Assembly (NCBI GenBank): GCA_029213005.1 | Contig: JARGPI010000018.1 | Span: 62,001 to 126,000 of the forward strand | Direction of reading: 5' to 3' | Source: Verrucomicrobiales bacterium | Lineage (GTDB): Bacteria > Verrucomicrobiota > Verrucomicrobiia > Verrucomicrobiales > DEV007 | DNA: 64,000 bases | Shown: piece by piece, positions 43,401-51,703 of the stretch | Layout of the letters: every line of letters begins with the position of its first letter | Numbering within the stretch: position 1 is the stretch's first letter | Notes under the pieces: generated by a model | What the model saw: only the letters and a program-made list of their open reading frames with translations | Told to the model about the DNA's origin: nothing | The model's database searches: none | Translations under genes and position numbers: made by a program

Positions 43401-44360
43401 CTACAGACCCAGTTTCTCTGCTCGTTGGTGCAATATATCCGTGTAAGCCACGCGAAGATTGTCACTTAAAAAGCTGCGGTTTATCAGGGACCTCATCATC
43501 GGTAGCTGACCAGATAGTTCCTCTAGTATTTTATCGAGGTATTTGCTTGATAGACCGCACCTCTCGATACAAAAGTATTTTAACAAATCGGTTCTTGAAA
43601 GATTTCGCTTTTTTCCTTTGATAGGAAGTGCCACTTCTTCTGGCGGATTTTTTAATACAATCGTCGTATTCAATAAATCATAAGCCGGGCTCAATTTAAT
43701 CATCGGTTGCCCATTCTGCTCGCGAGTGATGATCGAGAAATTTTTCAAATGCATATCCTCATTTCCGGTGAGATAGCAAAATAAAGTCAGTGTTGCGATC
43801 TTCCTCTTTTCAAGAACCGGAAAGGTACAATACTGTTCCAGGACAGATACCACTTTCTCCATTGAGCTGTCATATTTAGTCTCACGCGATCTGCCCGTGA
43901 GTTGAGCAAAGTCCTCCTGCGGGAACTTGCGATTGCTTCTGCCTTTCCGATCAAAACGTTTGATCCAATAAGTGAATGATTGATCCACCGCATATACCAA
44001 TCCGTGATCAGGCGTCTCGATACCACACAGGCCGGCCATCGTCATCGTCAACGACTCGTTAGCGGGCACCTCTTTAAACATCGTAGGGCATGGCTTCAGA
44101 ATGAAACGCCCCCCGGTGTCGACAATTTCAAACTTTCCCTCATTTACTTTCAGTAAGGCACTCAGTTTCGGCTGCACACCCTGAATAGACATTTTGTCCG
44201 CCCGGGCGACCGCTTCAGCCATCTGTTGATCGGTCGTGTATTGAAGAGGGGTCAAATCCTTTAGGGTACGGCTCAGTGTTTGAAGTCCTTTTTTCGAGTA
44301 ATGAGATTCATCCTCTTTCAGAAGATCCAAAGTAATCGGACAATAGCTCTTCATCTTCAT
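43401..44360 (-). CDS. hipT: HipT-like serine/threonine kinase toxin
   Basis: 319-residue HipA-type kinase lacking the N-terminal subdomain, which is encoded separately upstream, as in HipBST systems. The Gly-rich loop is SIQGVQPKLSA with Ser58 as likely autophosphorylation site; the second Ser of the E. coli HipT loop is Gln60 here. Catalytic loop GNEDMHLKNFSI (Asp202, Asn207) and SPAYDLLN (Asp228, Mg site) are intact, so the kinase should be active. In E. coli O127 HipT phosphorylates TrpS; the target here is unknown. It overlaps hipS by 4 bp and converges on treZ. Confidence 0.88.
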   Translation of the reverse strand: MKMKSYCPITLDLLKEDESHYSKKGLQTLSRTLKDLTPLQYTTDQQMAEAVARADKMSIQGVQPKLSALLKVNEGKFEIVDTGGRFILKPCPTMFKEVPANESLTMTMAGLCGIETPDHGLVYAVDQSFTYWIKRFDRKGRSNRKFPQEDFAQLTGRSRETKYDSSMEKVVSVLEQYCTFPVLEKRKIATLTLFCYLTGNEDMHLKNFSIITREQNGQPMIKLSPAYDLLNTTIVLKNPPEEVALPIKGKKRNLSRTDLLKYFCIERCGLSSKYLDKILEELSGQLPMMRSLINRSFLSDNLRVAYTDILHQRAEKLGL

Positions 44361-44695
44361 GTCCCGTGTTTATCTTCAGCCGGGAAAATAGTTATCGATC
44401 CAACCAAATCTCTTCCAACTGCGAGTAGTTGTTCAAAATAGTCGCTCTTGTCAATCTTGAGCCGCCTTAGAAGGGCTTCCTGCATCACTCCCTCAGGCAG
44501 TAAGCCTTCGAAGAATGGTGGAAATCTGTGGAAATGGTAGGGTTCCGACTGAACCGGCAGAGTTAGCGATACCGGAATTCCATCATAACCTTCATGATAG
44601 GAAAAGGCCCAGGTTCCATCTTCTTTTTCGACGAGATACCCTGCGAGTACATCTTGCTGATAGATTGAGGCTGAACGTTTCATATCAGATTTCAT
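44357..44695 (-). CDS. hipS: HipS-like antitoxin (HipA N-terminal subdomain)
   Basis: 112 residues corresponding to the HipA N-terminal domain: FPPFFEGLLPEGVMQEALLR and LAVGRDLVGSITIF are both signature motifs. In HipBST systems this separate protein, rather than HipB, neutralises the kinase. It is between hipB and hipT, with an 11-bp overlap to the former and 4-bp overlap to the latter, so production is translationally coupled. Confidence 0.85.
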   Translation of the reverse strand: MKSDMKRSASIYQQDVLAGYLVEKEDGTWAFSYHEGYDGIPVSLTLPVQSEPYHFHRFPPFFEGLLPEGVMQEALLRRLKIDKSDYFEQLLAVGRDLVGSITIFPAEDKHGT

Positions 44696-44933
44696 CAGAG
44701 TCCTCCTCTTCTGTCAGTGAACTCTTCCATGCCGAAATCAATGGACCACTCGGCTCCAACTTGATATTCAAAACCTTCAGAATCGCGCACAAATTACGCC
44801 ACTGAATGCCCTCTTCACCTGCCTCAACCGATTGCACCACGATCCGACTCACCTCAGCGATCTCGGCGAGCTCGATCTGGGAAAGCCCGGCCTGTCTTCG
44901 GTGAAAACGAATCAATTTATCGAGTGGAATCAT
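44685..44933 (-). CDS. hipB: HipB-like helix-turn-helix repressor
   Basis: 82 residues from ATG 44933 (an upstream start at 44993 would add 20 residues). An XRE-type HTH is clear: KLIRFHRRQAGLSQIELAEI, then AEVSRIVVQSVEAGEEGIQW. The tail is acidic (SLTEEEDSDEI). It should autoregulate the operon by binding the ATGGCAAA-type sites upstream. Confidence 0.88.
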   Translation of the reverse strand: MIPLDKLIRFHRRQAGLSQIELAEIAEVSRIVVQSVEAGEEGIQWRNLCAILKVLNIKLEPSGPLISAWKSSLTEEEDSDEI

Positions 44934-45330
44934 AAGATTAATCTCCGATGCAATGTAAACATGGCGAAATTGGTGGTTTCTGTCATTATTCACCCAAATT
45001 TCCGGACTTCAACCCCTTTTGCCATTTTGAAATGGCAAAACCCTTGATTTATCCAATCACCGATGGATATCTGTCTAAAATTAACTTTTCTGATATCTAA
45101 ACATGGCAAAGTCGATGTTTTTCTCTGCAAATTTAATTTTTGATCGGAAATTGGATAAAGTCGCCCTGTTTATATGGCATTACGTATCCTGCGGTAGTAC
45201 CGCGGTATTGCGATTTTCCTTCGTGTTTCATGCGCATTGCAAAGACGTTTTGGTGAGAAGGGGCAAATAGCGGGATTTCTTCTATGGCATAGAGGATGCA
45301 AAAGAATGTTCTACCTAACAAAGTAGAGAA
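44934..45330 (-). promoter_or_regulatory. hipBST upstream region with operator palindrome
   Basis: The 397-bp AT-rich gap holds a perfect 24-bp palindrome at 45017-45040: TTTTGCCATTT, TG, AAATGGCAAAA. Single half-sites ATGGCGAAA (44961-44969) and ATGGCAAA (45103-45110) flank it, about 60-70 bp away on each side. This is the layout of a cooperative HipB operator array. The rest is not coding in any convincing frame and also serves as upstream region of the SDR at 45331. Confidence 0.75.
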
Positions 45331-46194
45331 ATGAGTTACAACGAGAAAGACCCTAATCAGCCCGGGCAGACCCAGGAACTTCCCGGATTGCAGCACCAGA
45401 TGAAACCCGTTCCCGAGTCGATTCGGGACAACTATATACCTGCCTCGAAGCTGAAAGGTAAAAAGGCTCTCATTACAGGAGGCGACAGTGGGATAGGTCG
45501 GGCTGTCGCTGTTCATTTTGCGGCGGAAGGTGCGGATGTTCATTTTGGTTACCTGAGTGAAACAACTGATGCGATGGAGACCATCGAGATGGCGCAAAGT
45601 TATGGAACCAAGTGCTCAGCGAGTCCGGGCGATCTGGGTAATCTATCTGATGCCGAAACGCTAGTGAAGTCCGCTCTGCGCGAGCTCGGAGGTCTCGACA
45701 TTTTGGTGCTGAATGCCGCTGAGCAACACCCCGAGGACAGAGTGGATGACATCGATCCGGAAACCCTCGACCGGACGTTCCGAACCAATGTCTATGGGCA
45801 TTTTCATGTTTTGAAATTTGCGATGGAGCATCTTCCGGCGAACGGCGTCATCATCCTGACCTCCTCAGTAACGGCTTTTCGGGGCAGTAGTCATTTGATC
45901 GATTATTCGGCGACAAAAGGCGCGGTGACAGCGATGACGCGGTCGCTGGCGGCAAATCTCGGTGAACGGGGAATCCGGGTGAACAGCGTTGCTCCGGGGC
46001 CGGTGTGGACGCCGTTAATCCCGGCGACCTTCGAAAAAGATAAAGTCGAGAAATTCGGCGAACAATCGATTTTCGAGCGCCCGGCCCAGCCGTCGGAGGT
46101 TGCGCCTGCCTATGTATTTCTAGCCAGTGAGGATGCCAGTTACATCACGGGGCATACCTTGCATGTGAACGGCGGAGATTTTATAGATAATTGA
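45331..46194 (+). CDS. SDR oxidoreductase, YghA/GSP39-like
   Basis: 287 residues. The N-terminal extension NEKDPNQPGQTQELPGLQHQ and MKPVPES is characteristic of the YghA/YhdF (general stress protein 39) group. The core has KKALITGGDSGIGRAVAVHF, NAAEQ, TSSVTAF, YSATKGAV (Tyr-Lys) and a terminal SYITGHTLHVNGGDFI. Members reduce aldehydes or oxidise sugars and are often stress induced. Start ATG 45331 is preceded by a modest AG-rich ribosome site. Confidence 0.9.
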   Translation: MSYNEKDPNQPGQTQELPGLQHQMKPVPESIRDNYIPASKLKGKKALITGGDSGIGRAVAVHFAAEGADVHFGYLSETTDAMETIEMAQSYGTKCSASPGDLGNLSDAETLVKSALRELGGLDILVLNAAEQHPEDRVDDIDPETLDRTFRTNVYGHFHVLKFAMEHLPANGVIILTSSVTAFRGSSHLIDYSATKGAVTAMTRSLAANLGERGIRVNSVAPGPVWTPLIPATFEKDKVEKFGEQSIFERPAQPSEVAPAYVFLASEDASYITGHTLHVNGGDFIDN

Positions 46195-46214
46195 GTCGCC
46201 TTTGGTGAATACAA

Positions 46215-46325
46215 TTTGAAGTGTCGTGGCGACTTGAATCGCGCTTTCAGCGCTTTATTAGGTGGGGCTAAATCCCGCACCGCTGCCCCCGGGCTAGTTT
46301 GAATCGCGCCGTTGGCGCTGCGAAA
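46215..46325. repeat. Hairpin-rich short repeats upstream of structured element copy C
   Basis: TTGAATCGCGC occurs twice, each time starting a small stem (GCGCTTTCAGCGC near 46232 and GCGCCGTTGGCGC near 46307). Between them GGTGGGG and CCCGCACC can pair. This looks like remnants of a different dispersed repeat family and not a gene. Confidence 0.5.
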
Positions 46326-46343
46326 TGTCTGTTCCTGTTTTCT

Positions 46344-46606
46344 CTACGGCAACGCCGTTATGTAACACAGCCCTGGGTTGACCGGAGTGAAGCAGAGAGT
46401 CTACCCGGGGATTTTGTCACACGACAAGCGGATCGCTGAAAGTGATCTGAAAGCTTTCGCAACGGCTTCGGCGTAGGGGAATTGCTGGTATGCAAATCCC
46501 ATGGTAGCCTTCGTTTCGCTGCGGCAACCATGGGCTGGGTTACGTAACGGCGTTGCCGTATTTTGAATTCTTTGCCACGGAATTCACGCGATTCCTTGCG
46601 GCATTA
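46344..46606. repeat. Structured repeat element, copy C
   Basis: A third copy, diverged, 16.7 kb from copy B. It keeps the TACGGCAACGCCGTTA/TAACGGCGTTGCCGTA closing stem, the GATCGCT-GAA-AGTGATC hairpin and the CCCATGGT/ACCATGGG hairpin. The left terminal AATGCCGCTAAG is missing; the right terminal survives as CCTTGCGGCATT. A TGTACAGGGTACA pair starts 19 bp later. Confidence 0.8.
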
Positions 46607-46624
46607 CCCTGTGCGCTCCGAAAC

Positions 46625-46659
46625 TGTACAGGGTACACTCTGAAATTGTACAGGGTACA
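46625..46659. repeat. TGTACAGGGTACA repeat pair, 22-bp period
   Basis: Perfect copies at 46625-46637 and 46647-46659, following structured element copy C, as the pair at 29642 follows copy B, but in the opposite orientation relative to the window. Confidence 0.85.
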
Positions 46660-46737
46660 GTCGCCGCGATGGCTCTGGCTGGTTCCGGTATTTTCCGCGA
46701 TTGAAAGATCCCGTTCCGGGAGGTAGGTAATCTGGTT

Positions 46738-47487
46738 ATGCCCAAAGTTGCCGTTTTATCAGATATTCATGGGAATTTGCCCGCTTTTGAATCCGTCCTA
46801 AAACAAGTCGATAAGCACTCGGTAGATCTCATCGTATTTGGGGGAGATATCGTGGGATATGGCGCTTCCCCGGCGAAATGTGTCGAATACGTGCGGGCGC
46901 TCGGGGGAAATTGTGTATTTGGGAACCATGAGTCATATACCGTCGCCGTGGCTGATAATGGGGTAGAAAGTCTCGGTGACTGGTGGAGCGAGGATCCGGT
47001 GGAAGCAGGAGCGGTTCACGCTTTCCGGTCGCTTTCAGAAGATGCGCTGGATTGGATCCGCGGGCTGCCCTGGTTCCTGCCATTGGATGAAGATGTCATT
47101 ATCGCTCACGCGGGTTTGGATGATCCCAATAGCTGGCCATACCTCGAATGTGACGAGACTGCGGCTCCTACTATAGAAATCATGAAGAATCGCGACCTGA
47201 ATATCGGCTTTTTCGGGCACATCCACAAACTCGCTGTGTTTCCGGAGCGGGAGCCATCGCGGGTCGATGGGTTTTATGAGTTGAAGGACGCTGAGCCGAC
47301 CGCCATCACAGTGGGATCGGTAGGCCAGCCCCGCGATAAGGACGGTCGAGCGTCGTGGGTGTTATTTGACTCGGACGAGCGCACGGTTGAATTCCTCCGG
47401 ACCGAATACGACCGCGAACTGGCGGCCCGCCAAATTATCGACGCTGGACTACCGGCGCGTTCTGGAGAGAGGTTGCTGCGACGGTGA
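46738..47487 (+). CDS. Metallophosphoesterase (YfcE/calcineurin-like)
   Basis: 249 residues with the binuclear metal motifs VLSDIHGNLPAFESVL (DxH), FGGDIVGYGA (GDxxGxG), VFGNHES (GNHE), VIIAHAGLD and FGHIHKLAVF (GHxH). Such enzymes hydrolyse phosphodiesters or dinucleotide polyphosphates; the exact substrate is unknown. A strong ribosome site GGGAGGTAGG lies 9 or so bp before the ATG. It is 20-120 bp upstream of the pseudouridine synthase on the same strand. Confidence 0.88.
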   Translation: MPKVAVLSDIHGNLPAFESVLKQVDKHSVDLIVFGGDIVGYGASPAKCVEYVRALGGNCVFGNHESYTVAVADNGVESLGDWWSEDPVEAGAVHAFRSLSEDALDWIRGLPWFLPLDEDVIIAHAGLDDPNSWPYLECDETAAPTIEIMKNRDLNIGFFGHIHKLAVFPEREPSRVDGFYELKDAEPTAITVGSVGQPRDKDGRASWVLFDSDERTVEFLRTEYDRELAARQIIDAGLPARSGERLLRR

Positions 47488-47606
47488 TGCCGTGAAGGGT
47501 GATTGGCTCTTCGCAGGTCATTGATATTCAGAGCGGGGCTTGTATTCTCCGCCTCCCCGTCGAAACTACCCGAGAATTAACCGAAATTGATCCCTTCATA
47601 GCCACT

Positions 47607-48539
47607 ATGCGTGAAACTTTTACTGCCGTAGAAGACGGCACTCTTCTCCCGTTTCTTTTTGATAAGCTGCCCGGGGTCAAGCGAACCAAGGTTCGCCAAT
47701 GGTTGAAGTTTGATGGTATTCAGGTCAATGGCCGTGTCGCAAAGCATTCGACTCATCCTCTCAAAGCGGGCGATATCATCACTCTCGCGCCCACTCCGAA
47801 AGCGGCTCCGGTGACCGGCCTTCCGGCCGGGATGGATCTGATTTACGAGGATGACGACATCATCGTAATTATGAAGCCGGCCAAATTACTTTCGATTGCG
47901 ACGAAAAATAAAGCGGATGATGCCACGGCGTATTCTAAGCTTATGGAGTACGTCAAAGAGCATCACCTCGGTGGTAGCGGGCGGATTTGGATTGTTCACC
48001 GACTGGACCGGGATACTTCCGGACTGATGGTTTTTGCCCGAACGGTTGAGGCGAAAACCGCTCTGCAGGAAAACTGGAAACAAGCGGAAAAGAAATACCT
48101 TGCAGTGGTCGATGGGATTCCACCCCAAAAGAGCGGAACTCTGCGCGACCACCTCGACGAGTCGAATGCCCTCCGGGTTCGGGTCGCCCCTGCGGGTGAT
48201 GATACCCGGGAAGCGATTACCCACTTCCGGGTGATTCGAAAAACCGAAAAGCGCTCGGTTCTCGAGTTGGTTCTCGATACCGGTCGAAAGCACCAGATCC
48301 GTGTCCAGCTCGCTAAAATCGGCTGCCCTATTATAGGTGATGAGAAGTATCATCCCGAGTTCGATACTCCCCGCGCCGATCGTCCGGTAGAGAATCGCCC
48401 TAGGCGAATGGCTTTGCATGCTGCCGAGTTGAGGTTTCCTCATCCACAAACTGGAGAGCCGATGGAATTTGTCTCCGATCTTCCGCTGGAAATGGCCCGA
48501 ATGATGAAGTCATCTGAGCGTCACAAGCGAAGGAAGTAG
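47607..48539 (+). CDS. RluA-family pseudouridine synthase with S4 domain
   Basis: RNA pseudouridine synthase. An N-terminal S4 RNA-binding domain (LPFLFDKLPGVKRTKVRQWL...GIQVNGRVAK) precedes the catalytic domain with IVHRLDRDTSGLMVFAR, where the Asp of HRLDxxTSG is the nucleophile, then LDTGRKHQIRVQLAKIGCPI. About 310 residues from ATG 47607; the upstream in-frame start at 47499 adds a 36-residue extension without family similarity. Target is 23S rRNA or tRNA; I cannot say which. Confidence 0.9.
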   Translation: MRETFTAVEDGTLLPFLFDKLPGVKRTKVRQWLKFDGIQVNGRVAKHSTHPLKAGDIITLAPTPKAAPVTGLPAGMDLIYEDDDIIVIMKPAKLLSIATKNKADDATAYSKLMEYVKEHHLGGSGRIWIVHRLDRDTSGLMVFARTVEAKTALQENWKQAEKKYLAVVDGIPPQKSGTLRDHLDESNALRVRVAPAGDDTREAITHFRVIRKTEKRSVLELVLDTGRKHQIRVQLAKIGCPIIGDEKYHPEFDTPRADRPVENRPRRMALHAAELRFPHPQTGEPMEFVSDLPLEMARMMKSSERHKRRK

Positions 48540-48589
48540 GCTGAACAGGGTTCGGGTTTACAGAGGCTTTTGACCGGTTATTCTGGGGG

Positions 48590-50146
48590 ATGGATGTTAA
48601 TTCGTTGGATGAAGCCTTGTCGAAGCCAAGTCAGATCACGGGGCTTAATTTGAGTCGTGAAACGGATTCTGATAAGCTGATTCGAGTTGGCGAGCTGGCA
48701 AACCTCGAGAATTTGTCGGTTTCACTTAGTGATGCGAGGCCTTTGCTTTCTATAGTTCAGAACTTGCCTAACCTCCGTCATCTTTCTTTTCAGGCCTGTA
48801 AACTCGAGGCTTTTCCTGAGGAGGTCCTCGAACTGACAAAGCTGGAAACGCTTCGGCTCGGAAATAACCAGATTCGCTCAATTCCAAGGGGTATCGGGGG
48901 ACTGACGAATCTGCGTTTTCTATATCTAAGTCAAAATGAAATTAAGACGCTCCCGGCGGAAATATATCAGTTGGTACACCTGGATAATCTCGGTCTTTCC
49001 TACAATCGTCTTGGCGAGGTCTCTCAAGCGATCGGCTCCCTCGGTAGTTTGACCCGGTTGTTTCTCGATTGCAATCGCTTGACTACAGTTCCCGATTCGA
49101 TCGGTGATCTCGAGAATCTGGAGTATTTAGCTCTCAGGCACAACAAACTCGTCTCGATACCGAAATCGATAGCAGCGCTAAAAAATCTGAAGTCGCTGAC
49201 CCTGGAAAATAACGAATTTACGGAACTTCCGTCGGAGTTGGAAGCGCTGAGTAAGCGGTTGGATCATTTTGGGATTGAGTCGCGGCATCGTAACCTGTTT
49301 ATGGATTGGACGTACCGGCCCAATCGGGATCTTAAGCCCATCATGGAGGTTGAGAGCCTTGATTTGAACTACTCTCAGTTTGATCAGGCCACTTCACCCC
49401 TATACCCAACCTTGCTGGAGTTTGGGTTGGAGCGTTACTCGGCTGAACTTCACCGGGATTGCAGGAAAGCGATTGAGATCGACACTACCGAGCCTGCAGG
49501 AGAGGAAGCCGGCCTATCCAGGCTGGGAGGGTTTCCCGACCTCGCTTCACCGGATTTGTTTCCGGTGGATGAGACCGGTTTGTATTGGGTTTTTCTAGCG
49601 CAGCTGCGACTTAGTGATATCTGCGAAATGCAGAATTATCTGCCTCGCACCGGTCTCTTGTCCTTCTTTATCGATAGCACTGAAGATATCGAGGCCAAGG
49701 TTATCTACTATAAGGGAGATCTGAGTAAATTGAAAAAGGTCGTGATCGACCCTTCGAAACTGACGGACGATTGCGATGACTATACAGCGACACCTTTCAA
49801 AGTTGAGTTTTCGAATGCAGTCTCAATGCCCTCCACTTACATGCCACCCAAATACCTTTCCAGCGAGCATGAATCGGCATACGAAGCTTTTATTGACTCG
49901 ATGTCGTCCGATGAAGGGCACGCGATCAATGGTTATACATTCACTCAGCACGAGTCTCCTGAACAACAAGCTGCTGACGAAAAGGGGGGCACCGCAGAAG
50001 AGTGGATTCCGCTACTTAAACTCGGTTACGATTCCGATGTGGGATTTTGCTTCTGGGACGCGGGAACAATCACTTTTGTGATTCATCGCGAAGACTTGGT
50101 CCGACACGATTTCTCCCGGGTGAGAGCTTACTTGGAATCGTCGTGA
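48590..50146 (+). CDS. Leucine-rich-repeat protein fused to DUF1963/YwqG domain
   Basis: 518 residues. About residues 40-210 are at least six LRRs of the LxxLxxLxLxxNxLxxxPxxI type (LTKLETLRLGNNQIRSIPRG, LENLEYLALRHNKLVSIPKS). The C-terminal 280 or so residues match the YwqG/DUF1963 fold: LSRLGGFPDLASPDLFP, LYWVFLAQLRLSDI, TGLLSFFIDS and WIPLLKLGYDSDVGFCFWDA. No signal peptide, so it is cytoplasmic. YwqG-type proteins lie near toxin immunity and phosphohydrolase genes in some bacteria. Fusion with LRRs suggests a protein-binding role. Confidence 0.8.
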   Translation: MDVNSLDEALSKPSQITGLNLSRETDSDKLIRVGELANLENLSVSLSDARPLLSIVQNLPNLRHLSFQACKLEAFPEEVLELTKLETLRLGNNQIRSIPRGIGGLTNLRFLYLSQNEIKTLPAEIYQLVHLDNLGLSYNRLGEVSQAIGSLGSLTRLFLDCNRLTTVPDSIGDLENLEYLALRHNKLVSIPKSIAALKNLKSLTLENNEFTELPSELEALSKRLDHFGIESRHRNLFMDWTYRPNRDLKPIMEVESLDLNYSQFDQATSPLYPTLLEFGLERYSAELHRDCRKAIEIDTTEPAGEEAGLSRLGGFPDLASPDLFPVDETGLYWVFLAQLRLSDICEMQNYLPRTGLLSFFIDSTEDIEAKVIYYKGDLSKLKKVVIDPSKLTDDCDDYTATPFKVEFSNAVSMPSTYMPPKYLSSEHESAYEAFIDSMSSDEGHAINGYTFTQHESPEQQAADEKGGTAEEWIPLLKLGYDSDVGFCFWDAGTITFVIHREDLVRHDFSRVRAYLESS

Positions 50147-50170
50147 GTCCGGAATTCTCCGCGGTAGCGG

Positions 50171-50767
50171 TTAGAAGCAATATTTCAGGCCAACGATAAA
50201 GTTATGACTCGTGAAACCGTCCATATTGCCGGCGGCTCCGAAATCAGTTTCACCGATTCCGAGAAATTTATACTGAGTGAATAGCTGAAATTTTTGCCCG
50301 AGAGGAAGCTCGGCTCCGACAATCACTTGATAGGCAACCGCATCACTTGAGTTACTGGTTGCGCCAAACTCGGTCTCGACCTGGCTGTAACCGATTCCTC
50401 CGCCGAGATACGTCATGGTTCCCATCAGAGGAAACTGCTTCAAAAAATTGAACATTCCGGCTGTAACCGTCATTTCCCCGCCGATCCCATTGATCGTCAT
50501 GCCGTTTAACGCAGCGCTCTCCAAATCGCTGTGAGACCGGAGACCCTCAAACTCGAATCGGCTGCCGCCAATCAGCGAGGAAACCCGTCCGAGACCGGCG
50601 CCATACAGCACTCCGTTTTCAAAATCGAGACTAAGTGAGTTGATCTCGGTAAAATCCGTGGCGAGTCCGGAATCGAAGCCGCCGTATCCAAAAACGTAGG
50701 ATTGCGCCCGGGAAACCGCTGGAAGAGCGATTAGAAGGGACAAAAGAGCAAATGTCAGCAGTTTCAT
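50171..50767 (-). CDS. Exported outer-membrane beta-barrel-like protein
   Basis: About 198 residues from ATG 50767, with signal peptide MKLLTFALLSLLIALPAVSRA. The rest alternates polar and hydrophobic residues as in 8-stranded barrels (MGTMTYLGGGIGYSQVETEF; FQLFTQYKFLGIGETDFGAA) and ends in FIVGLKYCF, an aromatic-terminated last strand. Resembles OmpW/opacity-like small barrels. An upstream in-frame start adds 26 residues before the signal peptide and is not favoured. Confidence 0.8.
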   Translation of the reverse strand: MKLLTFALLSLLIALPAVSRAQSYVFGYGGFDSGLATDFTEINSLSLDFENGVLYGAGLGRVSSLIGGSRFEFEGLRSHSDLESAALNGMTINGIGGEMTVTAGMFNFLKQFPLMGTMTYLGGGIGYSQVETEFGATSNSSDAVAYQVIVGAELPLGQKFQLFTQYKFLGIGETDFGAAGNMDGFTSHNFIVGLKYCF

Positions 50768-51025
50768 TGTGTTTGTGTTTCTCGGATGAGGGTGTTCAAG
50801 TCCCCAATAGGAGTCCTTTTTAAGCGGAAAATGACTCGATAGCAAGCTTCAAACCGCGCCCTCGTATTAAGCGGAAATTGAAGGTAAATATATGCGTAGG
50901 ACTCTCGTTTTCAGTTTATTATCGTCCTACCGATCCGGAGGGCGGAGGAATTAAGGCTCCCGACGAAGTTTTAGCCTTTTTAGGTCAACCCTTTACAGGT
51001 ATGAATGGTGAGCGATCATCGAAAA

Positions 51026-51697
51026 ATGAAGGGGATTCGAATTTTAGGCAATCGTTCAAACTGGGGCACGGGCTGTCTCTGTGATCTGTCGGATGACCCG
51101 TTTTCGTCCTCATTTTTGACCTGGAATTCGCATGGGCTTAATCCGGGCGAAGGGACTCACTTTGGCTTTGTGTTCGAGGGTGAGGCTCTCCTGAAAGTGG
51201 GCTCGCGAAACTACCCGATTTCGGCAGGGATGTATTTTTCGGTGCCGGGCGATCTCGAGATTATTCCCGCAGCAACGGGCTCACGTGGCATCGTGATGAG
51301 TCGACACGGCTACGAAGGCGTTTTTATGCTGGGTGGCCCCGTGGAGGAAAAAGGCCGACTCCAATATATCGACGGATGTACCGATTCGCTGCTCATTCCG
51401 CCGGTAATGATGGGTGACCCTTGCCTCAATTTGCTGCATATCCCGCCCGGCACGGAACAGACTCAACACACCCACCCATCGCTTCGCTTGGGAATGATTA
51501 TTTCCGGAGCGGGTGAATGTCGAACACCGGGGGAAGTGTGTCCCTTGAATCCGGGTACTCTGTTCCATATTCCGGCGGGCGGGGTTCACAGTTTTTTCAC
51601 CGGTGATGATTCGCTCCGGGTCATTGCCTACCATCCCGACAGTGATTTTGGACCAACACATGAAAACCACCCAATGGTTAATAAGACAATTATATAG
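51026..51697 (+). CDS. Two-domain cupin protein
   Basis: About 223 residues from ATG 51026. Two cupin units: the first has GLNPGEGTHFGFVFEGEALL with few metal ligands, the second IPPGTEQTQHTHPSLRLGMI...GTLFHIPAGGVHSFF with the full HxH...E/H metal set. Bicupins act as dioxygenases, isomerases or sensors. It is 6 bp before the zinc-ribbon membrane gene. Substrate unknown. Confidence 0.75.
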   Translation: MKGIRILGNRSNWGTGCLCDLSDDPFSSSFLTWNSHGLNPGEGTHFGFVFEGEALLKVGSRNYPISAGMYFSVPGDLEIIPAATGSRGIVMSRHGYEGVFMLGGPVEEKGRLQYIDGCTDSLLIPPVMMGDPCLNLLHIPPGTEQTQHTHPSLRLGMIISGAGECRTPGEVCPLNPGTLFHIPAGGVHSFFTGDDSLRVIAYHPDSDFGPTHENHPMVNKTII

Positions 51698-51703
51698 TTA
51701 GTG

